From positions 213,276 to 277,275 of the forward strand of contig NZ_JAUZQD010000014.1 of the NCBI RefSeq assembly GCF_030709675.1: a stretch of 64,000 nucleotides of DNA, written 5' to 3'. A program made the position numbers and the translations under genes. Position 1 is the stretch's first letter, and each line of letters starts with the position of its first letter. Positions 16,544 to 24,918 of this stretch are shown here, in pieces. This stretch comes from Symbioplanes lichenis. GTDB taxonomy: Bacteria; Actinomycetota; Actinomycetes; Mycobacteriales; Micromonosporaceae. The notes under the pieces were generated by a model. The model saw only the letters and a list, made by a program, of their open reading frames with translations. It was not told the origin of the DNA and did no database searches.

Positions 16544-17535
16544 GACGGCACCCCGGCCGGGCGGCGGGTTCCGGTCGCCGCGGAGTCGTACGTGACGATG
16601 TACGGCGGGCGGCCCTGGACCGAGGTGAAGACGCGGGCCACGTACTCGCCGAGCAGGCCCAGGCAGAGCAGCTGCAAGGCACCGAGGAAGACCAGCGCCA
16701 CGAACATCGACGTCCAGCCGGGCACCACGCTGCCCCAGAGGTAGGCCCCGAGCACGGCCGCGGCCATCGCGAGACACAGGGCGATGCCGGCGCAGCCGAG
16801 CCAGGTCGCGACCCGCAGCGGGGCGGCCGAGAAGCCGGTGACGCTGTCGAGGGCCAGCCGGATCATCTTGGCCAGCGGGTATTGGGAGCGGCCGGCCGCG
16901 CGCTTCTCCCGGGCGTACGGGACCTCGCCGCTGGGCAGACCCAGCCAGGGCACCAGCAGCCGGTAGACCGGCTCCGGTTCCGGCAGTGCGGTCAGGGCGT
17001 CGACCGCGGTGCGGCTGAGCAGGCGGAAGTCCCCGGCGTTGTGCGGCACCTCGGCGCCGACCACGCGGCGGATCAGCCGGTAGTAGATGCCTGCCGTCTC
17101 GCGCTTGAACAGGCTGTCGGTACTGCGGTCGGTCCGCACGCCGTACACGATGTCGAGGCGTTCGCTCTCGGCCAGCCGCAGCATGTCGGCGATGACCTCG
17201 GGCGGGTCCTGCAGGTCGACGTCGATGCTGACCACGTGACGGCCGCGGGCGCGGTGCAGGCCGGCGGTGAGCGCGTTCTGGTGCCCGGCGTTGCGACGCA
17301 GCCGGACCACCCGCAGCTGCGGCCAGTCGAGACGCATCCGCGCCAGCACGGCCGGGGTGGCGTCCGCGCTGCCGTCGTCGACCGCCAGCACCTCGTACGA
17401 CACGCCGAGGCCGTCGAGCACGGGCCGCAGCCGCCGGGCGAACAGCGGCAGCACGTCCTGCTCGTTGAAGACCGGCACGACTACCGACAGTCCCGGAACC
17501 GTGATCTCTGCATCCATGACGACCATGGTGTCCAT
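16540..17535 (-). CDS. GT2 polyprenyl-phosphate glycosyltransferase (DPM1/GtrB-like)
   Basis: 331 residues. GT-A domain: LSVVVPVFNEQDVL, VLAVDDGSADAT, then VVSIDVDLQDPPEVIADML (the DxD region, DVDLQDPP) and the acceptor-side KRAAGRSQYPLAKMIRLALD. Two C-terminal membrane spans (CAGIALCLAMAAAVLGAYLW and SMFVALVFLGALQLLCLGLL) with the terminal EYVARVFTSVQGRPPYIV typical of GtrB/Dpm1-like enzymes. Starts at 17535, 17526 and 17517 are all possible; none has a clear ribosome site. It is the first gene of a two-gene operon. Confidence 0.88.
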   Translation of the reverse strand: MDTMVVMDAEITVPGLSVVVPVFNEQDVLPLFARRLRPVLDGLGVSYEVLAVDDGSADATPAVLARMRLDWPQLRVVRLRRNAGHQNALTAGLHRARGRHVVSIDVDLQDPPEVIADMLRLAESERLDIVYGVRTDRSTDSLFKRETAGIYYRLIRRVVGAEVPHNAGDFRLLSRTAVDALTALPEPEPVYRLLVPWLGLPSGEVPYAREKRAAGRSQYPLAKMIRLALDSVTGFSAAPLRVATWLGCAGIALCLAMAAAVLGAYLWGSVVPGWTSMFVALVFLGALQLLCLGLLGEYVARVFTSVQGRPPYIVTYDSAATGTRRPAGVPS

Positions 17536-17820
17536 GAGCGGATAAGGGCTGGATAAGGCGGGTCAGGCTGGTGCAAGTGCGGGGATTGACCCGCCGGGTC
17601 CGGCGGCTGCCGGCTCCGGAGAGTGACCTCAGCCGCCGTCACCGCCGCGAGCCGAAGGGCAAGCGCGAGCCGGCGCTCTTCAAGGCCCCGAACCCCTTGC
17701 CGCCGCGACTCGGCATCGAGGGCCAGTACAAGAACCAGCTGATCAGGAGAGTCTTCGCGCAGTGCTCCGCGACCGTATCGTTCAGCGCATGAACCCGGAT
17801 CATGTCTGGGAGTTGCAGCT

Positions 17821-18101
17821 GGGAGGGCCGGCGGGTCATACCAGGTGGTGCGGATCATCAGATTCGCCACGACCGTGTGGGACGCCGAGCCGATCGCCCG
17901 GCAGGAGGCGGTGTTCGGCCGGCGCCGCAGCGACGGCGCGGCGCTGGGGCAGACAGGTGAGGACGCCGCGTTCGACTACGGCGCCGACCCGACCGGGCAG
18001 GTGATCGCGATGGATGCGCACATCCGCCGGGCCAATCCGCGTACACCGGCGACCGGCCGCGGCCGGATCCTGCGCCGCGGCTACTCGTACCGCGGCGGCG
18101 C
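17821..18101 (+). pseudogene. C-terminal fragment of a DyP-type peroxidase
   Basis: The frame reads GGSYQVVRIIRFATTVWD, IARQEAVFGRRRSDGAAL, DYGADPTGQVIAMDAHIRRANPRTP and RILRRGYSYRGG. This is the characteristic haem-side region of dye-decolourising peroxidases (EfeB/DyP). The proximal His and the segment preceding the distal Arg loop are kept, but everything before GGSY and after RGG is missing. The frame stops matching exactly where an IS3-type end begins (18102), so insertion plus later decay broke the gene. It is not expected to be functional. Confidence 0.75.
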
Positions 18102-18347
18102 TGAGTTTCCCCCCGTTTCGACGGACCGGTGGTTACCTGCTTCCGGTCGGGGCAGGGGTGAGGTTATCTGGCTCGGTCTGGGCGTGCCAGGCGGTCTCGT
18201 ATTCGCCGGGGCTGAGGTAGCCGAGTTCGCGTTGGATGCGGCGGGTGTCGTACCAGCCGTCGATGTATTCGAAGATCGCGTTCTCGGCCTCGTCGCGGGT
18301 CCGCCAGGACGTCCGGTAGACCAGTTCGATCTTCAAGGTCGACCAGA
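18102..18347 (-). mobile_element. IS3-family remnant (terminal repeat and C-terminus of transposase OrfB)
   Basis: On the minus strand the frame ending at 18133 reads LKIELVYRTSWRTRDEAE, YIDGWYDTRRIQRELGYLSP and a GEYETAWH tail: the conserved C-terminus of the IS3 integrase-type transposase (the last acidic catalytic region). The terminal sequence TGAGTTTCCCCCCGTTTCG at 18102-18120 fits an IS3-family inverted repeat. The element is cut off on its upstream side near 18347, so only about 245 bp remain. Confidence 0.75.
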
Positions 18348-18733
18348 CCAGGAGAAACACACAGGGTCCTGACGCGGCGCACGCCGCCGATCTGAACACC
18401 GCTCGCCACCTCGGCCAGCGCGTTGCCGTCGTGACCCGCATCTTCAACGCTGGAGCTTCCGCAGCACCCAACGAACCGATTGCGATCAACTCGTAACGGC
18501 ACCACCGCTCGACCGGATATTGGAGGCATCCTCCGCCGCCCTGAAAGGGCCCGGCCCGGGCGGAAGCCGTACGCCGCGGTGACCGTCCCGCTACAGCGGC
18601 GCCTGGTCCTTCATCCGTCAGACGGTGTGCCACGGGGCTCTGACGGCCGTGATCGAGCCGATGGGCGGGATCGACGTGACGATCGACGACCTGGAGCGGG
18701 ACTTCGGCGATCGTCTTGTCCGCCGCGGTGTTC
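18348..18733. other. No intact gene; decayed DNA between two gene fragments
   Basis: Neither strand holds a frame with a recognisable start and full domain. Short protein-like stretches exist on the plus strand (DAAHAADLNTARHLGQRVA near 18375-18430, and TIDDLERDFGDRLVRRG near 18680-18725), which may be scraps of former genes. The segment joins an IS remnant to a truncated acetyltransferase, as expected of a degraded insertion hot spot. Confidence 0.45.
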
Positions 18734-19039
18734 TCAGGGCCGTCGGGGAAGAGGTTGATTACGGGGGGAGCGGACCCCGTTTCGCGTCCTCCACGCGATG
18801 GCTTCGGCGCCGTCCATCACCAGCGCGGCATGCGCCTTGCCCGGCTCGAAGCAGGCCTTCTTCAGCGCCCGGTTGGCCTCCGCGCCCTGGCCGCGCTCGG
18901 GCCCGTCAGGGTGGAAGCAGATGCACCGGCAGCCACCGAAGATGCCACTGTGCCACTGCACCAGCGCATCGAAGGCGGACCACGTCCGGATGCTCAGCGG
19001 CGCGATGGTGTACGACGACCCGGCTGCCATGCCGCTCAC
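18734..19039 (-). pseudogene. Truncated GNAT-like N-acetyltransferase (N-terminal part)
   Basis: 101 codons from ATG 19039. The part FGGCRCICFHPDGPERGQG, then EANRALKKACFEPGKAHAALVMDGAEAIAW matches the N-terminal half of a common actinobacterial GNAT family (usual length about 150-200). After AIAW the frame runs into unrelated RTRNGVRSPRNQP and stops, so the acetyl-CoA binding half is missing. Family assignment is by eye; the product is probably inactive. Confidence 0.6.
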
Positions 19040-19057
19040 TTCCTCGCTGAGATCGCC

Positions 19058-19975
19058 TCAGTGGTCGCGTTGGGCGAGGGGCTCACGATCGGCAGTGCTC
19101 GGGGTGCGGCGGAAACGACCCGCAGACATGCCGAACTCACGCTTGAACGCATGGGCGAACGCGAACTCCGATGCGTAGCCGACCTCACCGGCGATGGCCG
19201 CGAGCGGTGCGTCGGTCCGGCGCAGCCGCCGGGCGGCGAGGGTGAGCCGCCACCACGCGACGTAGCGCAGCGGCGGCAGGCCCAGAGCGGCGGTGAAACG
19301 CCGGTTGAAGGTGCTGCGGGACAGGCCGGCCAGCGCGGCCATCCGCTGCACGGTCCACGCTTCGGCCGGCGCCTCGTGTACACGCTGGAGGACCTTCACC
19401 AGGCCGGGATCGCCCGCCGACGCCTCCAGCGAGTGCCGGTCGATCCATCGTCGCAGGATGCGTACCAGCAGCAGGTCGAGCACGGCGGCCCGGGTGGCCT
19501 GGTCGCCGGCCCGGTCGGGGGGACGATCCCAGTCGACCAGGTCGGTCGCGCTGCGCCATGCGTCACCGTCGCCCGGCAGCAGCACGTGGTCGGGCATGGC
19601 GTCGAGCAGCGGCTGGACCGAGTGCCGGCGCAGCTCGTACGCCCCGCACAGCATCTCGACGGCCGGCCCGCCGCTCATGCCGTCGCCAAGGTCGGATCCG
19701 TCGGCGTGCTCGTCCGGCAGCGCCCGGAAGTCCGGGAACGGCCGGTCCCCCAGCGCGTGGACCGTTCCCCGCGGCAGGAAGAGTACATCACCGGTGGCGA
19801 GCAGCACGGGTGGCCCGGCGGCCGGCGAGAACCAGCACTCACCCGCGACAACCAGATGGAATCCCGCGCCGTGGTACGGCCCGAACCGATTGCCCCAGTA
19901 CCCGGTGCGACGGGTCCGGCGGAAGAACGCATCCCCTTCCCGCAGCGTCATGATGACCTGACTCAGCACGTCCAC
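19058..19975 (-). CDS. AraC-family regulator with cupin sensor
   Basis: 305 residues. The N-terminal cupin half (GYWGNRFGPYHGAGFHLVVAGECW ... LLATGDVLFLPRGTVHALG) is followed by two helix-turn-helix units (MAALAGLSRSTFNRRFTAALG and IAGEVGYASEFAFAHAFKREFGMSAGRFRR). The GTG at 19975 gives a sensible N-terminus; an ATG at 19951 is the alternative. It diverges from the DUF1330 gene at 20061 across 85 bp, the usual arrangement for a regulator and its target. Confidence 0.9.
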   Translation of the reverse strand: MDVLSQVIMTLREGDAFFRRTRRTGYWGNRFGPYHGAGFHLVVAGECWFSPAAGPPVLLATGDVLFLPRGTVHALGDRPFPDFRALPDEHADGSDLGDGMSGGPAVEMLCGAYELRRHSVQPLLDAMPDHVLLPGDGDAWRSATDLVDWDRPPDRAGDQATRAAVLDLLLVRILRRWIDRHSLEASAGDPGLVKVLQRVHEAPAEAWTVQRMAALAGLSRSTFNRRFTAALGLPPLRYVAWWRLTLAARRLRRTDAPLAAIAGEVGYASEFAFAHAFKREFGMSAGRFRRTPSTADREPLAQRDH

Positions 19976-20060
19976 CCGGCCACGATAGTGACCCGGGCGC
20001 GCATCAAGTCCGGCCAAGCGCGCATGGCCCGGTGGATCTGCCCTCACTAGCGTCGATCCC

Positions 20061-20348
20061 ATGCCTGCATACGTCGTCATCGACCTGAAAGTCACCGACC
20101 CGCAACAGTTCGGCCAGTACGCGAAGGAGGCGGCCGAGGTCCTCGCCCAATTCGGCGGCCGGAACGTGCTGGTCGACCTGAAGCCCACCGTGCTCGAGGG
20201 CCCTTGGCAGCCGAACGGCCTGGTGATCCAGGAATTCCCCGACGCCGCGACTGTCGACCGGTGGTACCGCTCCCCTGGGTACCAGCGCCTGACCGAACTG
20301 CGCCGACAGACCTCCGAGGCGACCATGGTGGTCGGCGCCTCCGAGTAG
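20061..20348 (+). CDS. DUF1330 small protein
   Basis: 95 residues, complete. Ferredoxin-like alpha/beta DUF1330 domain: AYVVIDLKVTDPQQFGQYAKEA, GGRNVLVDLKPTVLEG, IQEFPDAATVDRWYRSPGYQRLTELRR. The biochemical role is unknown; many relatives are monooxygenase-like or stress-associated. It is divergently placed from the AraC gene and is its probable target. Confidence 0.9.
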   Translation: MPAYVVIDLKVTDPQQFGQYAKEAAEVLAQFGGRNVLVDLKPTVLEGPWQPNGLVIQEFPDAATVDRWYRSPGYQRLTELRRQTSEATMVVGASE

Positions 20349-20578
20349 TGCGGGCGAGCCGACGCACTTGACCTTGCCGGCTACCGGGGTCACCGTCGCG
20401 TGACGAGCTGTGCGTCTCCTCCGAGACCGGCAGATGCACCTTCACGCAGACCCTCGGTTACCGGCCCGGCGGCACGATCGAGAAGGTCAGTATCCCGGCC
20501 GTCGCGGGACGGGCGGCCGGGACGCTGCATCGTGAGCTAGCAGCACTACCTCGGCGACCAGACCGGCAACCCGTCGCC
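20349..20578. other. Gene-free segment
   Basis: About 230 bases between DUF1330 and the integrase fragment. One plus-strand stretch (DELCVSSETGRCTFTQTLGYRPGG near 20402-20475) is protein-like but has no start and is interrupted. I see no clear regulatory structure. Confidence 0.35.
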
Positions 20579-20977
20579 CTACGCCGCACCCCGCATGAGC
20601 CCGTCCGCCGTCGCCCTCCGATACAAGCACCGCAGCGCGGCGATCGCGTTCTCCTGCGTGCCCCGGCCACCCCGCGCGTTGCGACGCACCTGCATCGCCG
20701 CCACCAGATCCGCCAAGAAAGTGCGGATCTCCGACGGGCTCACCGAGCCGACCGGCCGTGACCCCCACCGCTCGGCCGCCCGGTGCAGGTAGGTCCCGTA
20801 CGACTTGCGCGTCCCAGCCGTCAACGACGCCATCACCCCCGGCACATAGTCATCGAACGTCGGCGCCGCTGACCTTCCCTGTACGTCTTCGAGCAGATCC
20901 AGCGGGGAGACGCCCATCCGCTCGAGCAACGGCCGGGCCGCGTCCAGCTCCGCCTGGCCGGCCTCACCCATCCCCAT
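20579..20977 (-). pseudogene. N-terminal fragment of a tyrosine-type integrase
   Basis: 132 codons from the ATG at 20977. It carries the SAM-like core-binding domain of phage integrases: DYVPGVMASLTAGTRKSYGTYLHRAAERW, EIRTFLADLVA, ENAIAALRCLYRRATADGL. The frame then ends at GLMRGAA. The whole catalytic domain (R..HxxR..Y, about 180 residues) is absent and is not found in any frame downstream. Its start overlaps the AbrB-like gene by 14 bases, a common actinobacterial pairing. It could not recombine DNA by itself. Confidence 0.7.
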
Positions 20978-21446
20978 CACCGGCCAGCGCCTGGGCGTGG
21001 ATACGGCCGATCGCCTTGTCGAGCACCACCGGTGGATGGACCACGAGCAGCCCACCTTTCGGATAGGCAGCCAGCAGGACACGACATCCGGCCGTCAGCT
21101 CACACCAGCGGCGTGCCGCCGCCGGTAGGTGAAGCGCCAGGTTCTGACGCACTTCGAAGATTCCCGTGTCGTCACTCTCGAGAACGACAAGCTTGCCGTG
21201 TACGTGCAACGAGAACCGGCTCGCAGCCTGCCAGCCGAGAGCAGTCACGATGGCCCGGTCGGTGATGCGGCCGCCGCAGTCCATCGTGCTCAGGCCGTAC
21301 ACGGCGTCGCCGGTCCGCTTCTCGGTCAGCGTGAGCAGCGGCAAAGGCCGGCGGGCCAGCGGTGTGGTCGGACGCCAGCGGGCGGCCTGCTCACGATCGG
21401 GCAGGGAGACAGCCGGGATGAGGTCCGGTGGGTTGTGGTCAGTCAT
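20964..21446 (-). CDS. AbrB/SpoVT-like DNA-binding protein
   Basis: 160 residues. The segment GLSTMDCGGRITDRAIVTALGW, then SLHVHGKLVVLESDDTGIFEV and a second half LHLPAAARRWCELTAGCRVLLAAYPKGGLLVVHPP resembles the swapped-hairpin AbrB/SpoVT fold, duplicated. Such proteins are commonly encoded just before a tyrosine integrase in actinobacteria, as here. A role in regulating or assisting the former integrase is likely. The gene itself looks intact. Confidence 0.7.
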   Translation of the reverse strand: MTDHNPPDLIPAVSLPDREQAARWRPTTPLARRPLPLLTLTEKRTGDAVYGLSTMDCGGRITDRAIVTALGWQAASRFSLHVHGKLVVLESDDTGIFEVRQNLALHLPAAARRWCELTAGCRVLLAAYPKGGLLVVHPPVVLDKAIGRIHAQALAGDGDG

Positions 21447-21748
21447 CGGGACCAGCCCCAGTATTGGGGAGTGACCGATTCTGATTGTGTCGGAGAAATA
21501 GTGATCGGGCGGTCAGAGGCACATGACCACCCGTACGTCGAATAAGCAGTTGGTCATCCCGGGAATGCGGGAGCCCTGAAATGCATTCAACCCCCACGTT
21601 GATCGCTCACTCAGGGTAAGAAACCAGCGTGGGGGTTAACGTGTCCGAGGCCCAACACGGCTGCTAAACACACGTCGGTAGCGTCCACACGAATTGTTTT
21701 ACTCCGCGATGACCGGCCCTTCGCGCCAGAACCATAAGACCCCCCACG
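21447..21748. other. Gene-free boundary region with CCCCCACG repeats
   Basis: About 300 bases with no gene between high-GC chromosome-like DNA and the AT-richer DUF262 module. CCCCCACG occurs at 21591-21598 and again in CCCCCCACGCT at 21740-21750, and its reverse complement CGTGGGGG lies at 21628-21635. It may hold the module's terminator and/or an attachment remnant. Confidence 0.4.
21589..21637. repeat. Inverted repeat AACCCCCACG / CGTGGGGGTT
   Basis: Perfect 10-bp arms (21589-21598 and 21628-21637) separated by 29 bases. The left arm plus one base (AACCCCCACGT) also occurs in the T-arm of tRNA-Leu at 33131-33141. This could be a weak att-like relic or chance, since the T-arm itself is a palindromic C/G-run. 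Confidence 0.5.
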
Positions 21749-22381
21749 CTAGCGCCGGTCATCAATGCGCGTCCTTGGGGATGGTCGAACTGCGGTGCTT
21801 TCAACATGCCTTGCGGTATCATTAAGCTGCACCTTACGTATGCGATACGCAGAAGAAACGATGATCACTGATATTGCGACAGCTGCCGCGCCGAGGGATA
21901 AGCCAGCATAATCGACGGCCGAAAAACGGTGGCCAACCGCCGCAAACGCTAGAGCTAGAACCTCAGGTACGACAATAAGTATGTAGCCGGACGACAAAAT
22001 CCTGCGAAGATGACTTTGTTTCAAGCCGAGTAAGGCTTCGGAATTGTCCCACTGAGGGGGGATTTCCGATCCTGAGCCGTTTTCTTTCAACCAGCGGTCG
22101 AGTTCCGCGCCAACGTACTTTCCTAAAGCGCCAATTATGATCGTATGGTGACAGTACAGCTGGCTGACGCCTAGCCCTAATAGGGGCACCGCGTATAGAA
22201 CTTGGCTAATCTTTGAGCTGAGTGCAACGCTGAAAAGTGTTGCTGACGCCGCCATGAAGAGAAATTGAGTTGAATCTCGACCGCTGACGCGCTGCAGTAG
22301 CTCATTACGCGCAGACGTATAGAATTGCCATGCCGCATCGATCGTTGGTGGCGGTTCAACAGGCAATCTTCTTAATTTCAT
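21749..22381 (-). CDS. Multi-span membrane protein partnered with the DUF262 gene
   Basis: 210 residues. An N-terminal amphipathic helix (AAWQFYTSARNELLQRVSGRDSTQF) is followed by two close spans (FLFMAASATLFSVAL and LYAVPLLGLGVSQLYCHHTIII), a soluble linker (ELDRWLKENGSGSEIPPQWD), and two more spans (SGYILIVVPEVLALAFAAV and AGLSLGAAAVAISVIIVSSAY) with a basic tail. No known family is certain. It lies 68 bases downstream of the DUF262 gene on the same strand, in the same AT-richer DNA, so it belongs to that module. A membrane effector is one possibility. Confidence 0.75.
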   Translation of the reverse strand: MKLRRLPVEPPPTIDAAWQFYTSARNELLQRVSGRDSTQFLFMAASATLFSVALSSKISQVLYAVPLLGLGVSQLYCHHTIIIGALGKYVGAELDRWLKENGSGSEIPPQWDNSEALLGLKQSHLRRILSSGYILIVVPEVLALAFAAVGHRFSAVDYAGLSLGAAAVAISVIIVSSAYRIRKVQLNDTARHVESTAVRPSPRTRIDDRR

Positions 22382-22449
22382 TGCGCCTCGCTGACTGTAA
22401 CCATCAAGCTATCTTGGATCAAATGCTGGTAAGCAAGTCGTCGACTACG

Positions 22450-24285
22450 TCATCGCGAGCGCTCTTGTTGTCGGAACCTTGAGAAAACGTTAATGTATTC
22501 CTCTTGCGGCACCTCCCGATTACTCGATCCAAGCCGCTCCCACAGTTTACCGTCGAAAAAAACGGGCTCAGTAACGGCTTCAACTTTAAGTAAGCCGATT
22601 TCCAATCCCTTGTAGGGTATCAGCCTGGCATCCCGCGTTAACTTGCGAGCGAAATGAGGTGTAATCTTCCTGTGGGAGCTTAACTTCTGCATTAGCCAGG
22701 TCCAATAGGAGTTTAAATCCTCTCCTCTTAGTGTCGCCTCCCTTCTTATGCCCACAACATGAAATCCGCGATGCTCAACGGGGGCAACGGCATCAATTTC
22801 AGCGATCTTCTGCGAGATCTCAACATCGTTTGCAATGCCGAGCGCAACATAACCAGTATGACCATGTCCCATGTTCGCCATTGCCGTGAGCGTTTCAATT
22901 ATCTTCGACAGCGCATTCTCATCGAAGACTCTGCGATGAGGCGCTAGTGTCAAAAGCCCTTGCTTGTGATCGAAAAGCTGTTGCTCCACGATTGCGTTCC
23001 CGAGAAGAATTTCTATGTGGCTAGTCCATCCGAATCGGGCGTAGTCCTGCTCGCCGCGACTTGACTCTTCCATTCCTGACGATATAACGCCCTTAAAGGC
23101 ATTGACGGTTGTCCTTTTGGCATCTGCAGTCCACTCTCCGCCGCTGGTGATGACTGCGATATTCCCGATCCCTGCGAACTTATCTGCGAGGGCATGGGCG
23201 TCATGCATAGTCCGACGAACTGAGTCTTTGAACATCAATTCGAACATGGCAAGGAATAATCCATGGAAGTAGCGAGGCCCTCGACCCGTTAGAGAAATGC
23301 CGAGCAAGGGGCCGAAGCGCTTGCCCGAGGCGTCAATAACAGCGCGAATTGTATCGTAGACGGCCATGAAGTCGTCTTCCAGCTTTGTCGTACCGTATAT
23401 ATTTATGTGGCTCGCAATGCGTGTCGCCTCAATTGACTCGCTATCCGCAGAGTCAGCCGAGAAGCTGTAGTAGTTGTCGCGCGTTCGAGCGCCGGAAGTG
23501 ACGAGTGGTTCTATCAGGCAATCGATCAGAATGTCAAGGATCACTTGCTCGTCGGCTGATTCTCTGACATCGTCTCTACGAAGGATGCCCTGCTTAGTCC
23601 AAAAGATTTCATCAGCAGGAATTCCATAAGGTAGGTTTTTGTTACTAATGCTGAGATGCGGCATAATCCTTAGAGGAACAATGTCGCCAGGCGAAGTATC
23701 AGTCCGAATACGTGATGCCAGTCGTCTGACGAGGTCGGCGAGCGGTGACACGGTGCCTGCTTGCCGCAGCTCTTGCTTGGAAAGACGGCGCCCTCCGGAA
23801 TTGATTCTTCGAAAAACCTCATCGATGGAGCTTTGCTCATCAGCCCGAAAGACAGATAGCGCAAGAGAGTAATTAGCGAAAGCTACCGACAGTCCCCTAT
23901 CCAAAACCGGCTTCTTCTGCGTAATTGTGCCGGCGTCTTTCAGCGCCTTGGTGTCCGCCAGAGTGTCTAGGTCAAAATGTGAACCTTGATGGTCGAACTC
24001 CTGTTCGATGAATGCAAAAATGGCGTTGAGTCGCTGCATTCCGTCGATAAGTTCTAAAGGCGCATCTGCCGCACCAGAGGTTTCCGCGACCAAGAAAAGC
24101 GGAAGGGGAAGGGCTAAGATGATAGAGTCGATTAAGCGCTGTTTCTCCTCAACGCTCCATACTAGCTTTCTTTGATATCGCCTGTTAACGCGAAATCTGT
24201 CGCTTCTGAACGAAGAGTACGCCTGCTGCACCGATTCACTTCGAACTGTCAGTGCAACGTTGATCGGTGTAGTCAGCCTGATCAC
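22450..24285 (-). CDS. DUF262 (GmrS-like) protein fused to an AlbA_2/Schlafen-like domain
   Basis: 611 residues. N-terminal DUF262/ParB-like nuclease domain: VNRRYQRKLVWSVEEKQRLIDSIILALPLP, then ELIDGMQRLNAIFAFI (the DGxQR motif) and VFRRINSGGRRLSKQELRQAG. A helical middle follows (about 200-410). The last 190 residues look like an AlbA_2/Schlafen-type domain: ALSKIIETLTAMANMGHGHTGYVALGI, then LIPYKGLEIGLLKVEAV and a WERLGSSNREVP strand. DUF262 proteins include the type IV enzyme subunit GmrS and the SspE and BrxU defence proteins. Base composition is far less GC-rich than neighbours, indicating transfer. It is upstream of the membrane protein in a two-gene operon. Confidence 0.8.
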   Translation of the reverse strand: MIRLTTPINVALTVRSESVQQAYSSFRSDRFRVNRRYQRKLVWSVEEKQRLIDSIILALPLPLFLVAETSGAADAPLELIDGMQRLNAIFAFIEQEFDHQGSHFDLDTLADTKALKDAGTITQKKPVLDRGLSVAFANYSLALSVFRADEQSSIDEVFRRINSGGRRLSKQELRQAGTVSPLADLVRRLASRIRTDTSPGDIVPLRIMPHLSISNKNLPYGIPADEIFWTKQGILRRDDVRESADEQVILDILIDCLIEPLVTSGARTRDNYYSFSADSADSESIEATRIASHINIYGTTKLEDDFMAVYDTIRAVIDASGKRFGPLLGISLTGRGPRYFHGLFLAMFELMFKDSVRRTMHDAHALADKFAGIGNIAVITSGGEWTADAKRTTVNAFKGVISSGMEESSRGEQDYARFGWTSHIEILLGNAIVEQQLFDHKQGLLTLAPHRRVFDENALSKIIETLTAMANMGHGHTGYVALGIANDVEISQKIAEIDAVAPVEHRGFHVVGIRREATLRGEDLNSYWTWLMQKLSSHRKITPHFARKLTRDARLIPYKGLEIGLLKVEAVTEPVFFDGKLWERLGSSNREVPQEEYINVFSRFRQQERSR

Positions 24286-24690
24286 CTTTTCTGGATCATT
24301 CTTACTGCCTCAGCTTGGCCCTAAGGCATGTATCTAACCATGAAGTGGGGGGACGCCGACGTACTCCATGTCGGTCGACGAAAAACGATCACCGTCTGAT
24401 CTCAACGGGTTCAACGTAAGACTCGAAAGGTGCAAATTTCGCTAATGCTTCTTAGTGGTACATGACTCGGTCGTGCAGCATGCGAGCTTCGCGTTACCTG
24501 GACGCCTTGCGACATCCATGAATCCTCGGACGTCCACGGAGTCGTGGTCCGCTTGAGTCGCCGCTGTCGTCAAGCTCGTCACGTGCCGGTCTTCAGAGTA
24601 CTGAAGCCTTGGAACACCGGCGACGTGGAACCCCGGCCGTCCGTGACTCGCTCCGGGCGGCTGGGTGGTCATCGACCCTGAGGACAGATG
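24286..24690. other. Gene-free segment between the DUF262 module and the integrative element
   Basis: About 400 bases without a supportable gene. It should contain the promoter of the DUF262 operon (near 24290-24400, AT-richer) and of the Xis-like gene. I looked for a duplicated tRNA-Leu 3' end as left attachment site and did not find one longer than a G run near 24343. Confidence 0.4.
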
Positions 24691-24918
24691 ATGCGTGTTC
24701 GATTGCCGCAGCCTTCCATCCGTCGACCGTTGGCCATCGTGAGTGGCTCCGAGATTCAGAAAATCTTGGGGTTGAGCAGGCAGCGCGTCTACCAGCTCAG
24801 CTATCAGGATGATTTTCCTGCGCCGGCGGCTGTGCTGGCTTGCGGGAGGATCTGGTGGACCAGCGACATCGAGGAGTACAAGAAGACCTATCGTCCTGAG
24901 GACGATGATGAGCTGTGA
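24691..24918 (+). CDS. Small AlpA/Xis-like helix-turn-helix protein
   Basis: 75 residues. Winged-helix of the excisionase/AlpA type: IVSGSEIQKILGLSRQRVYQLSYQDDFPAPAAVLACGRIWWTSDIEEYKKTY, where GLSRQRVYQL is the recognition helix and the RIWW...DIEEY end is typical. GAGG at 24680-24683 supports ATG 24691 (24688 is also possible). It overlaps the next gene by GTGA. Such proteins act as excision factors or repressors in integrative elements. Confidence 0.75.
   Translation: MRVRLPQPSIRRPLAIVSGSEIQKILGLSRQRVYQLSYQDDFPAPAAVLACGRIWWTSDIEEYKKTYRPEDDDEL

Noticed and set aside
24335..24360. Candidate left attachment site (G-rich GTGGGGGGACG)
   Set aside because: Only the GGGGGGAC run matches the tRNA-Leu 3' end; too short to support a recombination core.
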